Notes: generated by a model not told the origin, from the sequence alone. DNA of 64,000 nt from an uncultured Eubacteriales bacterium (GCA_902790015.1 CADAQF010000006.1:1-64000), one strand, 5' to 3'; counted from the first letter of the stretch, positions 1-8,797 are shown. A program made the numbers and translations.

Positions 1-35
1 TATGTTGTGCAATAGTGAAATGATATTTCTTGACA

Positions 36-66
36 AAAAAATATCGGCCATTTGAGCCGATTTTAT
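36..66 (+). terminator. Probable terminator of an upstream gene
   Basis: A short stem ATCGGC / GCCGAT (43-48 with 56-61, loop of 7) is preceded by an A-run and followed by TTTATC. This looks like a weak Rho-independent terminator for a gene to the left of the window. The stem is only six bases, so confidence is limited. Confidence 0.4.
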
Positions 67-160
67 CTGTTTCCTCTTTCTTTACCTGTCAAACTCCCGA
101 ACGGCGGCCAGTACATCTGACCGGCGATTATGTCAAAATTATGAAATCCCCCAAAAGGAT

Positions 161-189
161 TTGAAACCGGGGCCAAAAGATAGTATAAT
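161..189 (+). promoter_or_regulatory. Sigma-A promoter of the PRPP synthetase operon
   Basis: TTGAAA at 161-166 and TATAAT at 184-189 are separated by exactly 17 bases, a near-consensus housekeeping promoter. Transcription would start near 196, giving a leader of about 40 nt before the first gene. Confidence 0.8.
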
Positions 190-235
190 ATGATCGTCTC
201 TTTTCCCCAGCGTCCCGTCAGGAAGGATGGATAGC

Positions 236-1447
236 ATGACGCACAAGCCCGCAGATTGGAGCACAGACATCAACAGCATCCCCTTTGGCCCCCTGGGGGT
301 CATCGCTATGCCAGGCTGTGAGGAGATCGGCCAGCGTGTCAACAGCTGGCTGCAGAAATGGCATGAACTCCAGGAAATCCAGGATGAAGACTTCTACACC
401 ACGACCGGCCGCGACCGTTCTTCCTTTCTGGTCAAGGCCTACTGCCCCCGGTTCGGCACCGGGGAAGCCAAGGGCGTCATCAAGGAAAGCGTCCGCGGCT
501 ACGACATCTACATCATCGTTGACGTATGTGCTTATAACGTAACCTACAAAATGTACGGGCAAATCGTCCCCATGTCCCCCGACGACCACTTCCAGGACCT
601 GAAGCGGATCATCGCCGCCATCGCCGGCAAAGCCAAACGGATCAACGTGATCATGCCCTTCCTTTACGAAAGCCGCCAGCACCGCCGTTCCTCCCGCGAA
701 AGCCTGGACTGCGCGCTGGCTTTGCACGAGCTGGTCAATATGGGCGTTTCCAACATACTGACCTTCGACGCGCACGATCCCCGGGTGGCCAACGCCATCC
801 CTCTGAGCGGGTTTGAAAACATCATGCCCACCTATCAGATGCTGAAGGCCCTCTGCAAAAACGTCAAGGACCTGCGCTTTGACAAGACCAACACCATGTT
901 CGTCAGCCCCGACGAGGGCGCCATGCAGCGCAACATCTACTACGCCTCGGTCCTGTCGCTGGATCTGGGCATGTCCTATAAGCGGCGAGACTACACCACC
1001 GTCGTCAACGGCCGCAACCCCATCGTGGCCCACGAATACCTGGGCGCATCCGTGGAGGGCAAGGATATCCTGGTGGTGGATGATATGATCTCCTCCGGCG
1101 AGTCCATGATCGAGCTGGCCAAGGAGCTTAAATCCCGGGGCGCCAACCGCATCTTCGCCCTTTCCACCTTCGGCATGTTCACCAACGGCATCGAGGCCTT
1201 CAACCAGGCCTACCGGGACGGCATCATCTACCGCGTGGTCACCACCAACGCCACCTACCGCCGCCCCGAGCTCATGGACGCCGAATGGTACATCGAGGCC
1301 GATATCAGCAAATATATCTCTTACCTGATCGCGACGCTGAACCACGACCGTTCCCTGAGCGACCTGCTGCAGCCCCTGAAGCGCATACAGCGGCTGGTCA
1401 CCAACTATAAAGAAGAACAGACGAAGAACGGCATCCGTTTCGTCTGA
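236..1447 (+). CDS. Ribose-phosphate pyrophosphokinase (PRPP synthetase), divergent long form
   Basis: Likely makes phosphoribosyl pyrophosphate from ribose 5-phosphate and ATP, the precursor of nucleotides, His and Trp. The C-terminal half has a type I phosphoribosyltransferase fold with the PRPP loop as DILVVDDMISSGES (canonical enzymes have VDDxxDTAGT), and LTFDAHDPRV matches the conserved catalytic His region (canonical LTxDLHA). At 403 residues it is about 90 longer than the usual 315-residue Prs, with extra sequence after the first 40 residues and at the C-terminus. I chose the ATG at 236 because GGAAGG (221-226) lies 9 bases upstream; the in-frame ATG at 227 touches that site. The substituted PRPP loop suggests a paralogue rather than the main Prs, so activity is inferred. 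It heads a run of co-directional genes. Confidence 0.8.
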   Translation: MTHKPADWSTDINSIPFGPLGVIAMPGCEEIGQRVNSWLQKWHELQEIQDEDFYTTTGRDRSSFLVKAYCPRFGTGEAKGVIKESVRGYDIYIIVDVCAYNVTYKMYGQIVPMSPDDHFQDLKRIIAAIAGKAKRINVIMPFLYESRQHRRSSRESLDCALALHELVNMGVSNILTFDAHDPRVANAIPLSGFENIMPTYQMLKALCKNVKDLRFDKTNTMFVSPDEGAMQRNIYYASVLSLDLGMSYKRRDYTTVVNGRNPIVAHEYLGASVEGKDILVVDDMISSGESMIELAKELKSRGANRIFALSTFGMFTNGIEAFNQAYRDGIIYRVVTTNATYRRPELMDAEWYIEADISKYISYLIATLNHDRSLSDLLQPLKRIQRLVTNYKEEQTKNGIRFV

Positions 1448-1459
1448 GGGAGACATCAC

Positions 1460-1987
1460 ATGGCCGACACGGAAAAAGAAAACCTGCCTGCCGCCCCGGA
1501 AGAAAAGGTCGGCCTGGTGCAGGCGACGAAGGACTTTTTCGGCAACGCGCTTTCCACCGTCAAGGGGAAGGACCTGACCAGCCTGGTGGAGGAATTTTCC
1601 TCCGAAATGACGCTGGTCGCCGAGGGCCTGAGCGAAGACCAGGCGCGCCTGCATGACCTGTACGAAAGCCTGTCCGCCCAGCAGACTGTGGACAAGAGCG
1701 AGACCCAGGAGGACGTTTCCCGCGTATCCGACGCGCTGAAGGAAACCTCAGACCGCGTAAAGAAGACGGAAACCGTGCTGGAAGGCCTTCAGAAGGACCT
1801 GGACAAGCTGCGCACGGACCTTAAGACCCAGCAGGATACCTTTGCCCAGTACACCAAAAAGGCCGAGGAGAAAAAAGCCAAAAAACTCGACACGCTGCAG
1901 GGTCTCATCAAGCAGCTGACCTGGCTGGTCGGCATCGGCGGCGGCGCGTGGATCATCGTGACCATACTCAACCTGTTCCGGCACTGA
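1460..1987 (+). CDS. Tail-anchored coiled-coil protein, unknown function
   Basis: Not recognised. The 175-residue protein is charged, with a long predicted coiled coil (about residues 75-135, rich in Lys, Glu, Asp and Leu in heptad-like spacing) and one C-terminal hydrophobic segment (about 152-170, LVGIGGGAWIIVTILNLF) followed by RH. It has no signal peptide, so it should be cytoplasmic with a C-terminal membrane anchor. It starts 12 bases after the PRPP synthetase and is followed 26 bases later by another unknown gene; the pair is probably co-transcribed. Composition resembles tail-anchored stress or scaffold proteins, but no function can be assigned. Confidence 0.7.
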   Translation: MADTEKENLPAAPEEKVGLVQATKDFFGNALSTVKGKDLTSLVEEFSSEMTLVAEGLSEDQARLHDLYESLSAQQTVDKSETQEDVSRVSDALKETSDRVKKTETVLEGLQKDLDKLRTDLKTQQDTFAQYTKKAEEKKAKKLDTLQGLIKQLTWLVGIGGGAWIIVTILNLFRH

Positions 1988-2013
1988 GCGCCCGATAAAA
2001 GGAGGCGGAAGGA

Positions 2014-2517
2014 ATGGCTGATTTTCAGGAACTCGTCACTACCTATAAAAAACGCAGCAAGGACCGCCTGGTGGACACGGTGGCTCTCGGCCTTTCCTGC
2101 GCCGAAAGCGTCACGGAGGACGCTGGGCTGCTTGCAGACACCGGCGTGCTCAAGGACGTGCTGAGCACCGCCGGCGGCGTGCTGCCCTTTGCCGTCATCG
2201 CCGTGACCGAGGAAATGAAGGTGATCCTCGGCCGGAAGGACCAGAAGACCATGTTCAAGGACACCGCCTACCGCATGGCCAAGTCCGGCGCCGCCCTCAC
2301 CGTGGGCGCCGCCGCTGCTGCGGTGGCCGGGCCTTTGGGCGGCATGGGCGCCGCGCTGGGCACCCGCGCCTTTCTGGACGGCTACAAAAGCCGGGGCCTG
2401 ACCGCCGTGCGCCTTAAGAACCGCACGGAGCGCCTGCGCTCCCTGCGCAGGCTGAACGAAAAGCGTCTGGAGCTGAGAGACAGGCTGGTTCCGGCGGAGG
2501 AAGCCCTGTATGAGTGA
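2014..2517 (+). CDS. Unknown protein with Gly/Ala-rich membrane-like segment
   Basis: Not recognised. The 167-residue protein has an N-terminal helical part, a hydrophobic stretch around residues 53-66 and an Ala/Gly-rich segment (about 91-115, including AAAAAVAGPLGGMGAALG) that resembles a glycine-zipper hairpin. The C-terminus is strongly basic and helical, rich in Arg, Leu and Lys. A good Shine-Dalgarno (AAAGGAGG) precedes the ATG. The last 8 bases overlap the thioesterase-like gene, which argues for one transcript with the PRPP synthetase and the tail-anchored protein. It may be a membrane-associated partner of the preceding gene product; this is inference from adjacency only. Confidence 0.65.
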   Translation: MADFQELVTTYKKRSKDRLVDTVALGLSCAESVTEDAGLLADTGVLKDVLSTAGGVLPFAVIAVTEEMKVILGRKDQKTMFKDTAYRMAKSGAALTVGAAAAAVAGPLGGMGAALGTRAFLDGYKSRGLTAVRLKNRTERLRSLRRLNEKRLELRDRLVPAEEALYE

Positions 2518-3247
2518 AGCCGGTCTGCCGATGGGTTTTTATGAAAAGCAGCTGTATATCCCCTTCCGCGACTGTGACGCTTCCGGCCGGGTGAGCCTCA
2601 GGTCGTGGCTTTCCTATCTGGCCGAGCTGGCCGGCGACCAGTACGAACAGAGAGATCTGGGGCGGGATCAGCTGCTGAGCCAGAACCAGGTTTTCCTGGT
2701 CTCCTCATTTTCCCTGCATTTTCTGAGGCATCCGCGCGCCTATGAAACGCTGACGGCCTCCACCTGGGAGAAGGGGCTGGACGCCGTTTTTTTCCGCCGC
2801 AATTACGACTTTTACGACCAAAGCGGCCTGTGCGCCGCCGAGGCCTCGAGCCTGTGGCTGCTGTGCGACCCGGTGCGGCACCGCATCCTGCGTCCCTCCG
2901 CCCTGGGGCACGAAGTGCCCGACATAGACCGGCCCATCGACTGTCCCTTCCCCGAAAAGATACAGCCCTTTTCCGGCGGGGAGGAGCTTGGCCGGCATAC
3001 CGTCCGGTATTCCGATCTGGACGTCAATCTGCATATCTACTGCGCCAACTACGGTTCCATCATCATGGACTATCTGCCCGGGGACGTCAGGGAAAAGCCT
3101 TTTGAGCGCTTCACCCTGAATTACGTAAAGGAAGCCACCCTGGGCGAAACGATCAGCCTGAAGGGCCTAAAGGACAATTCTTCCTACACCGTCACCGGCA
3201 CGCACGAAAACGGCGGGCTCTGCTTCGCCGCGCGCATGTCGTTCTGA
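2510..3247 (+). CDS. Acyl-ACP thioesterase-like protein (double hotdog)
   Basis: Probably hydrolyses acyl-ACP to release fatty acids. Two hotdog halves are visible. The first (about 10-130) has the YIPFRDCDASGRVSLRSWLSY start, with an Asp-centred pattern typical of acyl-ACP thioesterases. The second (about 160-245) begins RYSDLDVNLHIYCANYG, matching the family's RYSDxDxNxHxNNxxY catalytic region; the Asn and His of NxH are kept, while the usual second Asn-Asn has become Tyr-Cys. Length (245) fits bacterial FatA/TesA-type thioesterases of Clostridia. It overlaps the preceding gene by 8 bases, so translation is probably coupled. Substrate chain length cannot be read from sequence. Confidence 0.75.
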   Translation: MSEAGLPMGFYEKQLYIPFRDCDASGRVSLRSWLSYLAELAGDQYEQRDLGRDQLLSQNQVFLVSSFSLHFLRHPRAYETLTASTWEKGLDAVFFRRNYDFYDQSGLCAAEASSLWLLCDPVRHRILRPSALGHEVPDIDRPIDCPFPEKIQPFSGGEELGRHTVRYSDLDVNLHIYCANYGSIIMDYLPGDVREKPFERFTLNYVKEATLGETISLKGLKDNSSYTVTGTHENGGLCFAARMSF

Positions 3248-3308
3248 TATGGCTGCCCGGCGGATGCTCCCGCCGGGTGTAAATGTTTTTAAAAAGGAGT
3301 CTTTTCAT

Positions 3309-4403
3309 ATGATCAGGATCAATGTCATCTCCGGCTTTCTGGGAGCCGGCAAAACCACGCTCATCCGCAAGCTGCTCACCGGCAGCCTGAAGAACGAAAA
3401 GGTCGTGCTGCTGGAAAACGAATACGGCGATATCGGCGTGGACGGCGCTTTTATGAAGGACGCCGGCATCACCGTTACCGAGCTCAACGCCGGCTGCATC
3501 TGCTGCACCCTGGCGGGTGACTTCCAGGCCGCCATCGACCAGCTGATCGACACCTATCAGCCCACCCGCATCTTGGTGGAGCCTACCGGCGTAGGCAAGC
3601 TCAGCGAGATCCTTTCCGCCATCGAAAAGGCCAAACAGCGCCACCCCGATATCGACGTGGGCGGCAGCGCCACCGTGGTGGACGCCGGCAAGTGCCGCAT
3701 GTACGCCAAAAACTTCGGCGAATTCTTCATCGACCAGGTGAAGAGCGCCTCCACCGTGATCTTCAGCCGCACCCAGCTGCTGAGCGCTGAGCGCGTGGAA
3801 AAGAGCATGGCCCTGATCAGGGAGCTCCATCCCGACGCCCGCGTCATCACCACGCCGTGGGACGATATGGAGCCCGATTTCATGCTGGACGTGATCGAAA
3901 ACGGCAAGCCCATCGCCTTCGCCCCGCTGGAAGACGAGGACGAAGATGAGGACGGGCACGAGCATCATCACCATCATCATGAACATGATCATGATCATGA
4001 TGAGGACGAGGATGAGCATGATCACGACCATGACCATCATCACGATCATGATCATGACCACGATGAACACGGGCACGGCCATGAGCATCATCATCACCAT
4101 CATCACCACGACGGCGAGCATGACGCCGACGAGGTGTTCCAGAACATCGGCGTGGAGACGGCCCAGCGCTTTGAGCGCGAGGATATCCGCAATAAGCTCG
4201 AAGCCCTCTCCGACGAAGAGGAGTACGGCCGCGTCCTGCGCGCCAAGGGCATCCTGCAGGATGCCGAAGGCAAATGGTTCCAGTTTGACTTCGTTCCCGG
4301 CGAGATCGACTTCCGCGACAGCGCGCCCGATTATACCGGCCGCTTCTGCGTGATCGGCGCCCACCTGGATGAAAAAGCCCTGAAGGAGCTGTTCAACGTA
4401 TGA
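3309..4403 (+). CDS. CobW/P47K-family GTPase with His/Asp-rich metal-binding loop
   Basis: A COG0523-type GTPase, a family of metal chaperones or insertases (zinc, cobalt, nitrile hydratase iron). Walker A is GFLGAGKTT near residue 9, and the conserved CxCC motif is present as NAGCICCTL at about 59-67. Between roughly residues 210 and 275 is a block of His, Asp and Glu with more than 30 His, a metal-buffering loop as in HypB, UreE and ZigA-like proteins. The C-terminal CobW_C domain follows, with Arg-rich 'GRVLRAKGILQ'. I place the start at 3309, not 3249: AGGAG at 3295-3299 sits 9 bases upstream. The stop overlaps the next CobW gene (ATGA). Which metal is handled is not shown; no Zur or Fur site was recognised. 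Confidence 0.9.
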   Translation: MIRINVISGFLGAGKTTLIRKLLTGSLKNEKVVLLENEYGDIGVDGAFMKDAGITVTELNAGCICCTLAGDFQAAIDQLIDTYQPTRILVEPTGVGKLSEILSAIEKAKQRHPDIDVGGSATVVDAGKCRMYAKNFGEFFIDQVKSASTVIFSRTQLLSAERVEKSMALIRELHPDARVITTPWDDMEPDFMLDVIENGKPIAFAPLEDEDEDEDGHEHHHHHHEHDHDHDEDEDEHDHDHDHHHDHDHDHDEHGHGHEHHHHHHHHDGEHDADEVFQNIGVETAQRFEREDIRNKLEALSDEEEYGRVLRAKGILQDAEGKWFQFDFVPGEIDFRDSAPDYTGRFCVIGAHLDEKALKELFNV

Positions 4404-5353
4404 GCCAGCAGGAATTCGTACCCGTCTATATGCTGACCGGCTTTCTGGAAAGCGGAAAAACCACGATGATACAGTCCATGCTGTCCGACGAGGGCTTTTC
4501 CTCCGGGCAGAGGACGCTGATCATCTGCTGCGAGGAAGGCGAAACCGAATTTGAGGAGGACTTCCTCAAAAAGTACAACGCCGTCCTGGCCGTGATCGAC
4601 GAACAGCAAAAGCTGACCAGCCTCAGGCTCAAGGAGCTCAACGCCAAATACCTGCCCGAGCGGGTCATCATCGAGTACAACAATTTCTGGGGCATCGAGT
4701 ATATCAGCCGCCTGCGCATGCCGCCGCTGTGGGAGTGGGTGCAGGTGATCACCCTGGCCGACGGCTCCACCTTCAACAACTACATGACCAACATGCGCCA
4801 GCCCATGACCGACCCCATGCGGGAGGCCGACCTCATCCTGATCAACCGCTGCGCGCCGGACTTCAACAAGAGCAACTGGCGCCGCCAGCTCAGGGCCATC
4901 AACAACACGGCCACCATCCTGTTTGAAAACCCGGACGGCAGCACGGAGGACGGCGTATCCGACGAGGACCTGCCCTATGACGTGAACGCCCCCGTGGTGC
5001 AGATTTCCGACGAAAACTTCGGCATCTTCTATCTGGATTCCATGGAGCACCCGGAGCGCTACGACAAAAAGACCGTCCATATGATCGGCCAGCCTTTCCC
5101 GCACTCAAAGCTGCCCAAGGGCTTCTATTTCTTCGGCCGCTACGCCATGACCTGCTGCGCCAACGACATCCAGAAGACCGGGTGGGTCTGCAAGGGCCCC
5201 TGCAAGCCCAGCGATACAGGCTATGTGAGCCTTACCGCCCGCTGCGAACACGCGACGGACCCGGAAGGCCGCTCCGTACTGATGCTGCACGAGATCAGCG
5301 CCGACAAGACCGCCGCCCCGCGCGAAAAATACGTGACCTTCGGCACCATCTGA
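4400..5353 (+). CDS. Second CobW/P47K-family GTPase
   Basis: The partner of the preceding CobW gene, translationally coupled through an ATGA overlap. Walker A is GFLESGKTTM near residue 13. The usual CxCC motif after the P-loop is absent; at the corresponding place the sequence is IICCEEGETEFE, an acidic Cys-Cys variant. The C-terminal part carries four more Cys in TCCANDIQKTGWVCKGPC, which could form a second metal site. There is no His-rich loop. At 317 residues it is a normal family length. Paired COG0523 paralogues suggest a chaperone complex or two metal-delivery steps, which is inference. A strong terminator follows directly. Confidence 0.85.
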   Translation: MSQQEFVPVYMLTGFLESGKTTMIQSMLSDEGFSSGQRTLIICCEEGETEFEEDFLKKYNAVLAVIDEQQKLTSLRLKELNAKYLPERVIIEYNNFWGIEYISRLRMPPLWEWVQVITLADGSTFNNYMTNMRQPMTDPMREADLILINRCAPDFNKSNWRRQLRAINNTATILFENPDGSTEDGVSDEDLPYDVNAPVVQISDENFGIFYLDSMEHPERYDKKTVHMIGQPFPHSKLPKGFYFFGRYAMTCCANDIQKTGWVCKGPCKPSDTGYVSLTARCEHATDPEGRSVLMLHEISADKTAAPREKYVTFGTI

Positions 5354-5356
5354 ACG

Positions 5357-5388
5357 AAACGCTCCCCGATGCTTTTCGGGGAGCGTTT
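5357..5388 (+). terminator. Rho-independent terminator after the CobW pair
   Basis: A perfect 13-bp stem AAACGCTCCCCGA (5357-5369) / TCGGGGAGCGTTT (5376-5388) with a 6-nt loop lies just 3 bases past the stop codon. Its right arm ends in TTT; a longer T-run (CTTTTT) comes only at about 5400. Confidence 0.8.
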
Positions 5389-5420
5389 GCTCATCTTCGC
5401 TTTTTGAAAGGAAAACCATC

Positions 5421-6215
5421 ATGCAGGAAATACCGCTGTGGGAAAAGGACATCCCCTTTTATGACGCGGCCGTCGGTCAGCCGGCGCCGTCCCTGATGCT
5501 CTTCCCCGTTTCCCGGCCCAGGGGCATGATCCTCGTGCTGCCCGGCGGGGGCTATACCCACCTGGCCCCGCATGAGGGCGCGCCCATCGCCGAAAGAATG
5601 AACGGCTTTGGCTGGAGCGCCGCCGTGCTGCGCTACAGGCTGGCCCCTTATCAGGCACCCGTGCCTCAGCTGGACGCCCGGCGCGCGATGCGCTTGCTGC
5701 GTTTCCAATCCGCTGCATGGGGCTATGCTCCCGACCGCATCCTGATCATGGGCTTTTCCGCCGGCGCTCACCTGGCCGCCTGCGCCGCCCTGCAGGCCGA
5801 CCGCTGGGCGGGGGATCCTTCCTCCGCCGACCCTGTCGAGCGGCAAAACGCCCGGCCGGACGGGCTTATTTCCTGCTACGGCGTATTGACCATGGGCCCC
5901 TTCGCCCACGCGGGCAGCCGGGACAGTCTTTTGGGAGAAAAAGCCAAAGATCCCGCCCTGCTTGCGGAATACTCGCTGGAGACCCGCGTCACGGAAGATG
6001 CCCCGCCGGCCTTCTTATGGCACACGGCGGAGGACGCCTCCGTCCCGGTAGAAAACTCCCTTGGGCTCGCAGCCTCCCTAAGCGCCCGCCGGGTACCCTT
6101 TGCCCTGCACGTATTTCCCCGGGGCCGGCACGGCCTGGGGCTGGCCGAAAGCACCCCCTGCGCCTGCCGCTGGCCTGAGCTGCTTCATGAGTGGCTTTCG
6201 GATACGTTTGGCTGA
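5421..6215 (+). CDS. Alpha/beta hydrolase (BD-FAE/acetyl esterase-like)
   Basis: A 264-residue serine hydrolase of the alpha/beta fold, likely cytoplasmic since no signal peptide is present. The oxyanion-hole motif is LVLPGGGYTHLA (about 39-48). The nucleophile elbow is GFSAG with Ser113, the acid is probably Asp205 in HTAEDASVPV, and the catalytic His237 sits in GRHGLG. This layout is that of small-molecule carbohydrate esterases (acetyl-xylan esterase or BD-FAE group) found in plant-fibre degraders. It follows the CobW terminator with its own Shine-Dalgarno (GAAAGG), so it is probably a separate unit. The precise ester cannot be told from the sequence. Confidence 0.85.
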   Translation: MQEIPLWEKDIPFYDAAVGQPAPSLMLFPVSRPRGMILVLPGGGYTHLAPHEGAPIAERMNGFGWSAAVLRYRLAPYQAPVPQLDARRAMRLLRFQSAAWGYAPDRILIMGFSAGAHLAACAALQADRWAGDPSSADPVERQNARPDGLISCYGVLTMGPFAHAGSRDSLLGEKAKDPALLAEYSLETRVTEDAPPAFLWHTAEDASVPVENSLGLAASLSARRVPFALHVFPRGRHGLGLAESTPCACRWPELLHEWLSDTFG

Positions 6216-6312
6216 ACCGTCCGGACCAAAGAGCGGCGCGGAGATCATTTCAGATCTTCATATGTCGGCGCTTATGCCGGGAAAACCGTTGTGAGGTTCA
6301 GCGGGCCCGCCT

Positions 6313-8787
6313 TCAGGCAGATCGCTTCCTGCGCTTTAATACCCGGTAGATCACCGGGGTCAGGAACATCACCGCGAAGCCCGCGCCCAGCACGGCGCAC
6401 AGGCCCAGCCAGCCGGTCAGGGGCATCTGGTGAACGGTCAGGAAAAACACATTTTCAAACCGCAATACGCACAAAGCGAAGCCCGCGGTCATCGCTGCCA
6501 GCACGCCTGCGCGCATCCAGGTGAAGGGCCAGCAGATCATGCCCAGCTCGGTAAGACCTATGATGCCCGCGGCCAGCACGGCTACGGTGGAGCAGTTGTT
6601 TTGGCTCAGATCGAAAATTACCAGGGCGGACGCCAGTATGGCGCTGACCGCCACGGCGACGCCTCCGGGCGCCGCTTTTTTGAGCACTGTGCGCAGGAAA
6701 TCCCCCTTCACTCGCTCATGGTTTGCCTCCAGCGCCAGGAAAAACCCGGGTATGCCGATGGTAAGGGAGCTGAGGACGGTCAGCTGAATGGGCTGGAAGG
6801 GATACTGCAGCGGCAGGATCAGAGTCAGCACGCTGAGCAGCGCGGAATAGATGGTCTTTACCAGGAAAAGCGTGGCCGTCCTTCGGACGTTGCCGATGAC
6901 CCGCCGGCCCTCGGCCACGACCTGAGGCAGGGCGCTGAAATCGCCGCTCAAAAGGGACAGCTGCGCCACCTGGCGCACGGCGTCGGTGCCGGTGCCCATG
7001 GCGATGGAACAGTCCGCCGCCTTGAGGGCGGGAATATCGTTCACGCCGTCCCCTGTCATGGCCACGGTGTGGCCCTCGTCCTGCAGGGCATCCACCAGCT
7101 TCCTCTTCTGCTCCGGCGTGACCCGGCCGAACACGCGCGCCTCCCGCACGGCATGGCGCAGGGCGTCGTCATCGGTCAATTGGGAAGCGTCCACATATTT
7201 ATCCGCCCCGGGCATGCCGGCCATGCGGGCGATGTGGGATACCGTTTCCGGGTCGTCCCCGCTGATGACGCGCAGCTGGACGTCCTGCCCGGTAAAATAG
7301 GCCAGGGTGTCCTGCACGTTCGGCCTGAGCTCGTCGGACAGGGAGATCAGCCCCAGCACCCGTTCAACGGGCGGGCATTCCCCGGCGGAGATCGGCCCCC
7401 GCGCCTGGCACAGCACCAGCACCCGGTAGCCCAGGCGTGTCCTGGGCGTTATTTCTCCCTGCCAGGCGGATGCGTCCTCCAGCACGAAGCCCGGCGCGCC
7501 CAGGATCAGCGTGATCCCGTCCGCAAAGGAAGCGGCGGATTTTTTCCGCTTGGAGGAAAAGGGCAGCACCGCGGCGTCCTCCCGGACCTGCGGCTGAACA
7601 AAGGCGCGCAGGGCGTTAAGCGTGGGGCTTTCTTCGTCAAATGCGGAGAGGAAACGGGCAATGTCCCCGCGCAGGGCTTTCTCGTCGGCCTCCAGGGGAA
7701 CGATCTCCTCCACCTTCATCCGTCCGGTGGTCAGCGTGCCCGTCTTGTCCAGGCAGAGCACATCCGCCCGGGCCAGGGACTCTATCCCGAAAAGCTCGGA
7801 TACCAGCGTATCTTTTTTGCCCAGGCGGATGACGCCCACCATCAGCGCCACACTGGTCAGAAGCACCAGCCCCTCCGGGATCATGCCGATCAGCGCGGCG
7901 ACCACGCCGGGCACCGCTTCCTGCGCAGGAATCTTCAGGATAAAGTACTGCTTGGCCATCAGCAGCAGGCCTATCGGCAGGATCATCGCGCTGATGACGC
8001 GGACCAGGCGGTTCAGGTCGCTCATCAGCACGGACTTGGGGGCCTTGATCTTCCGCGCGGTGCTGGTGAGGCGGGCGGCATAGGATTCGTCGCCCACGTA
8101 AACCAGCTGGGCCGTAAAGCGGCCCTCCGTCACGTAGCTGCCGGAAAGGAGCCAGTCCCCTTCTTTTTTCTGTATCGGGTCGCCCTCGCCGGTCAGCAGG
8201 GACTCGTCCGCCGCCCCGGCGCCTTCGCGTATAACCGCGTCCGCCGGCACCTGCTCACCCGGCCTCAGGATGATCAGGTCGTCCCTGACCAGCTGGGCGG
8301 GCGTCACAGTCAGCTCCTTTCCTTCCCTGATGACATGCGCCTGGGGCATATGGAGCAGTTGCAGCTTCTGCACGGTCTTGCGCGCGCGAAGCTCCTGCAC
8401 GGTGCCGATCAGGGTGTTGGAAAACACCACGCCCAAAAAGAGCATGTTGCGGTAGGACCCCACCAGCATCAGGCACACCGCCAGGCCAAAGTTCAGCAGG
8501 TTGAACAGCGTGAACAGGTTTCTGGCAGCGATCTGCAGAGGGCTTCTGCCCGGGTCCTTTTTCATCTCGTTGCTCTTGCCCTGGTGGCGGCGCTTTTCGG
8601 CCTCCTGCGCGGTCAGGCCGCCTTCGGGGGTGGGAGTGAAACGGCGCGGCAGGTCTGTGGGGATGGTCAGCTCTCCCTGCCTGTCCGTCCGCCGTCCATG
8701 CCTTTTTGCGGAAGGCTCCCTGTCCTTTTTTTCGTCCAGCAGACGGTGATATAATCTGCTGAACCAACCTTTGCCGGGCTGTTCCAT
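6313..8787 (-). CDS. Cation-transporting P-type ATPase, CtpE-like
   Basis: An 824-residue P-type ATPase of the inner membrane. Visible are the actuator motif LLTGEGDP (about 198-204; usual TGES has Ser), the membrane motif MIPEGLVLLTS (292 onward), the phosphorylated Asp357 in DKTGTLT, and the hinge TGDGVNDIPALK (588 onward). The PEGL transmembrane-4 motif and overall length match the CtpE group (calcium export or uptake described in actinobacteria) rather than heavy-metal CPx ATPases, which would show Cys-Pro-Cys. The first 70 residues are basic and soluble. The start at 8787 is chosen because AAAGGAG lies 7 bases upstream. It is transcribed divergently from a secreted SH3b protein across a 61-base gap. 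Ion specificity is inferred. Confidence 0.85.
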   Translation of the reverse strand: MEQPGKGWFSRLYHRLLDEKKDREPSAKRHGRRTDRQGELTIPTDLPRRFTPTPEGGLTAQEAEKRRHQGKSNEMKKDPGRSPLQIAARNLFTLFNLLNFGLAVCLMLVGSYRNMLFLGVVFSNTLIGTVQELRARKTVQKLQLLHMPQAHVIREGKELTVTPAQLVRDDLIILRPGEQVPADAVIREGAGAADESLLTGEGDPIQKKEGDWLLSGSYVTEGRFTAQLVYVGDESYAARLTSTARKIKAPKSVLMSDLNRLVRVISAMILPIGLLLMAKQYFILKIPAQEAVPGVVAALIGMIPEGLVLLTSVALMVGVIRLGKKDTLVSELFGIESLARADVLCLDKTGTLTTGRMKVEEIVPLEADEKALRGDIARFLSAFDEESPTLNALRAFVQPQVREDAAVLPFSSKRKKSAASFADGITLILGAPGFVLEDASAWQGEITPRTRLGYRVLVLCQARGPISAGECPPVERVLGLISLSDELRPNVQDTLAYFTGQDVQLRVISGDDPETVSHIARMAGMPGADKYVDASQLTDDDALRHAVREARVFGRVTPEQKRKLVDALQDEGHTVAMTGDGVNDIPALKAADCSIAMGTGTDAVRQVAQLSLLSGDFSALPQVVAEGRRVIGNVRRTATLFLVKTIYSALLSVLTLILPLQYPFQPIQLTVLSSLTIGIPGFFLALEANHERVKGDFLRTVLKKAAPGGVAVAVSAILASALVIFDLSQNNCSTVAVLAAGIIGLTELGMICWPFTWMRAGVLAAMTAGFALCVLRFENVFFLTVHQMPLTGWLGLCAVLGAGFAVMFLTPVIYRVLKRRKRSA

Positions 8788-8797
8788 AAAACGCTCC

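Noticed and set aside
30-66. TTGACA at 30-35 as a promoter
   Set aside because: No -10 lies 16-18 bases downstream, and the region folds as a terminator; the TTGAAA/TATAAT pair at 161-189 is far better.
218-1654. Minus-strand open frame of 478 codons
   Set aside because: It is antisense to the PRPP synthetase, which has a consensus promoter and Shine-Dalgarno on the plus strand.
3249-3308. Upstream ATG extending the first CobW protein by 20 residues
   Set aside because: The added residues do not match the family start, the ATG has no ribosome site, and AGGAG is ideally spaced for the ATG at 3309.
6430-8754. Plus-strand open frame of 774 codons
   Set aside because: It is antisense to the P-type ATPase, rich in His, Gln and Gly as expected for a complement of a coding strand, and has no domain or ribosome site.
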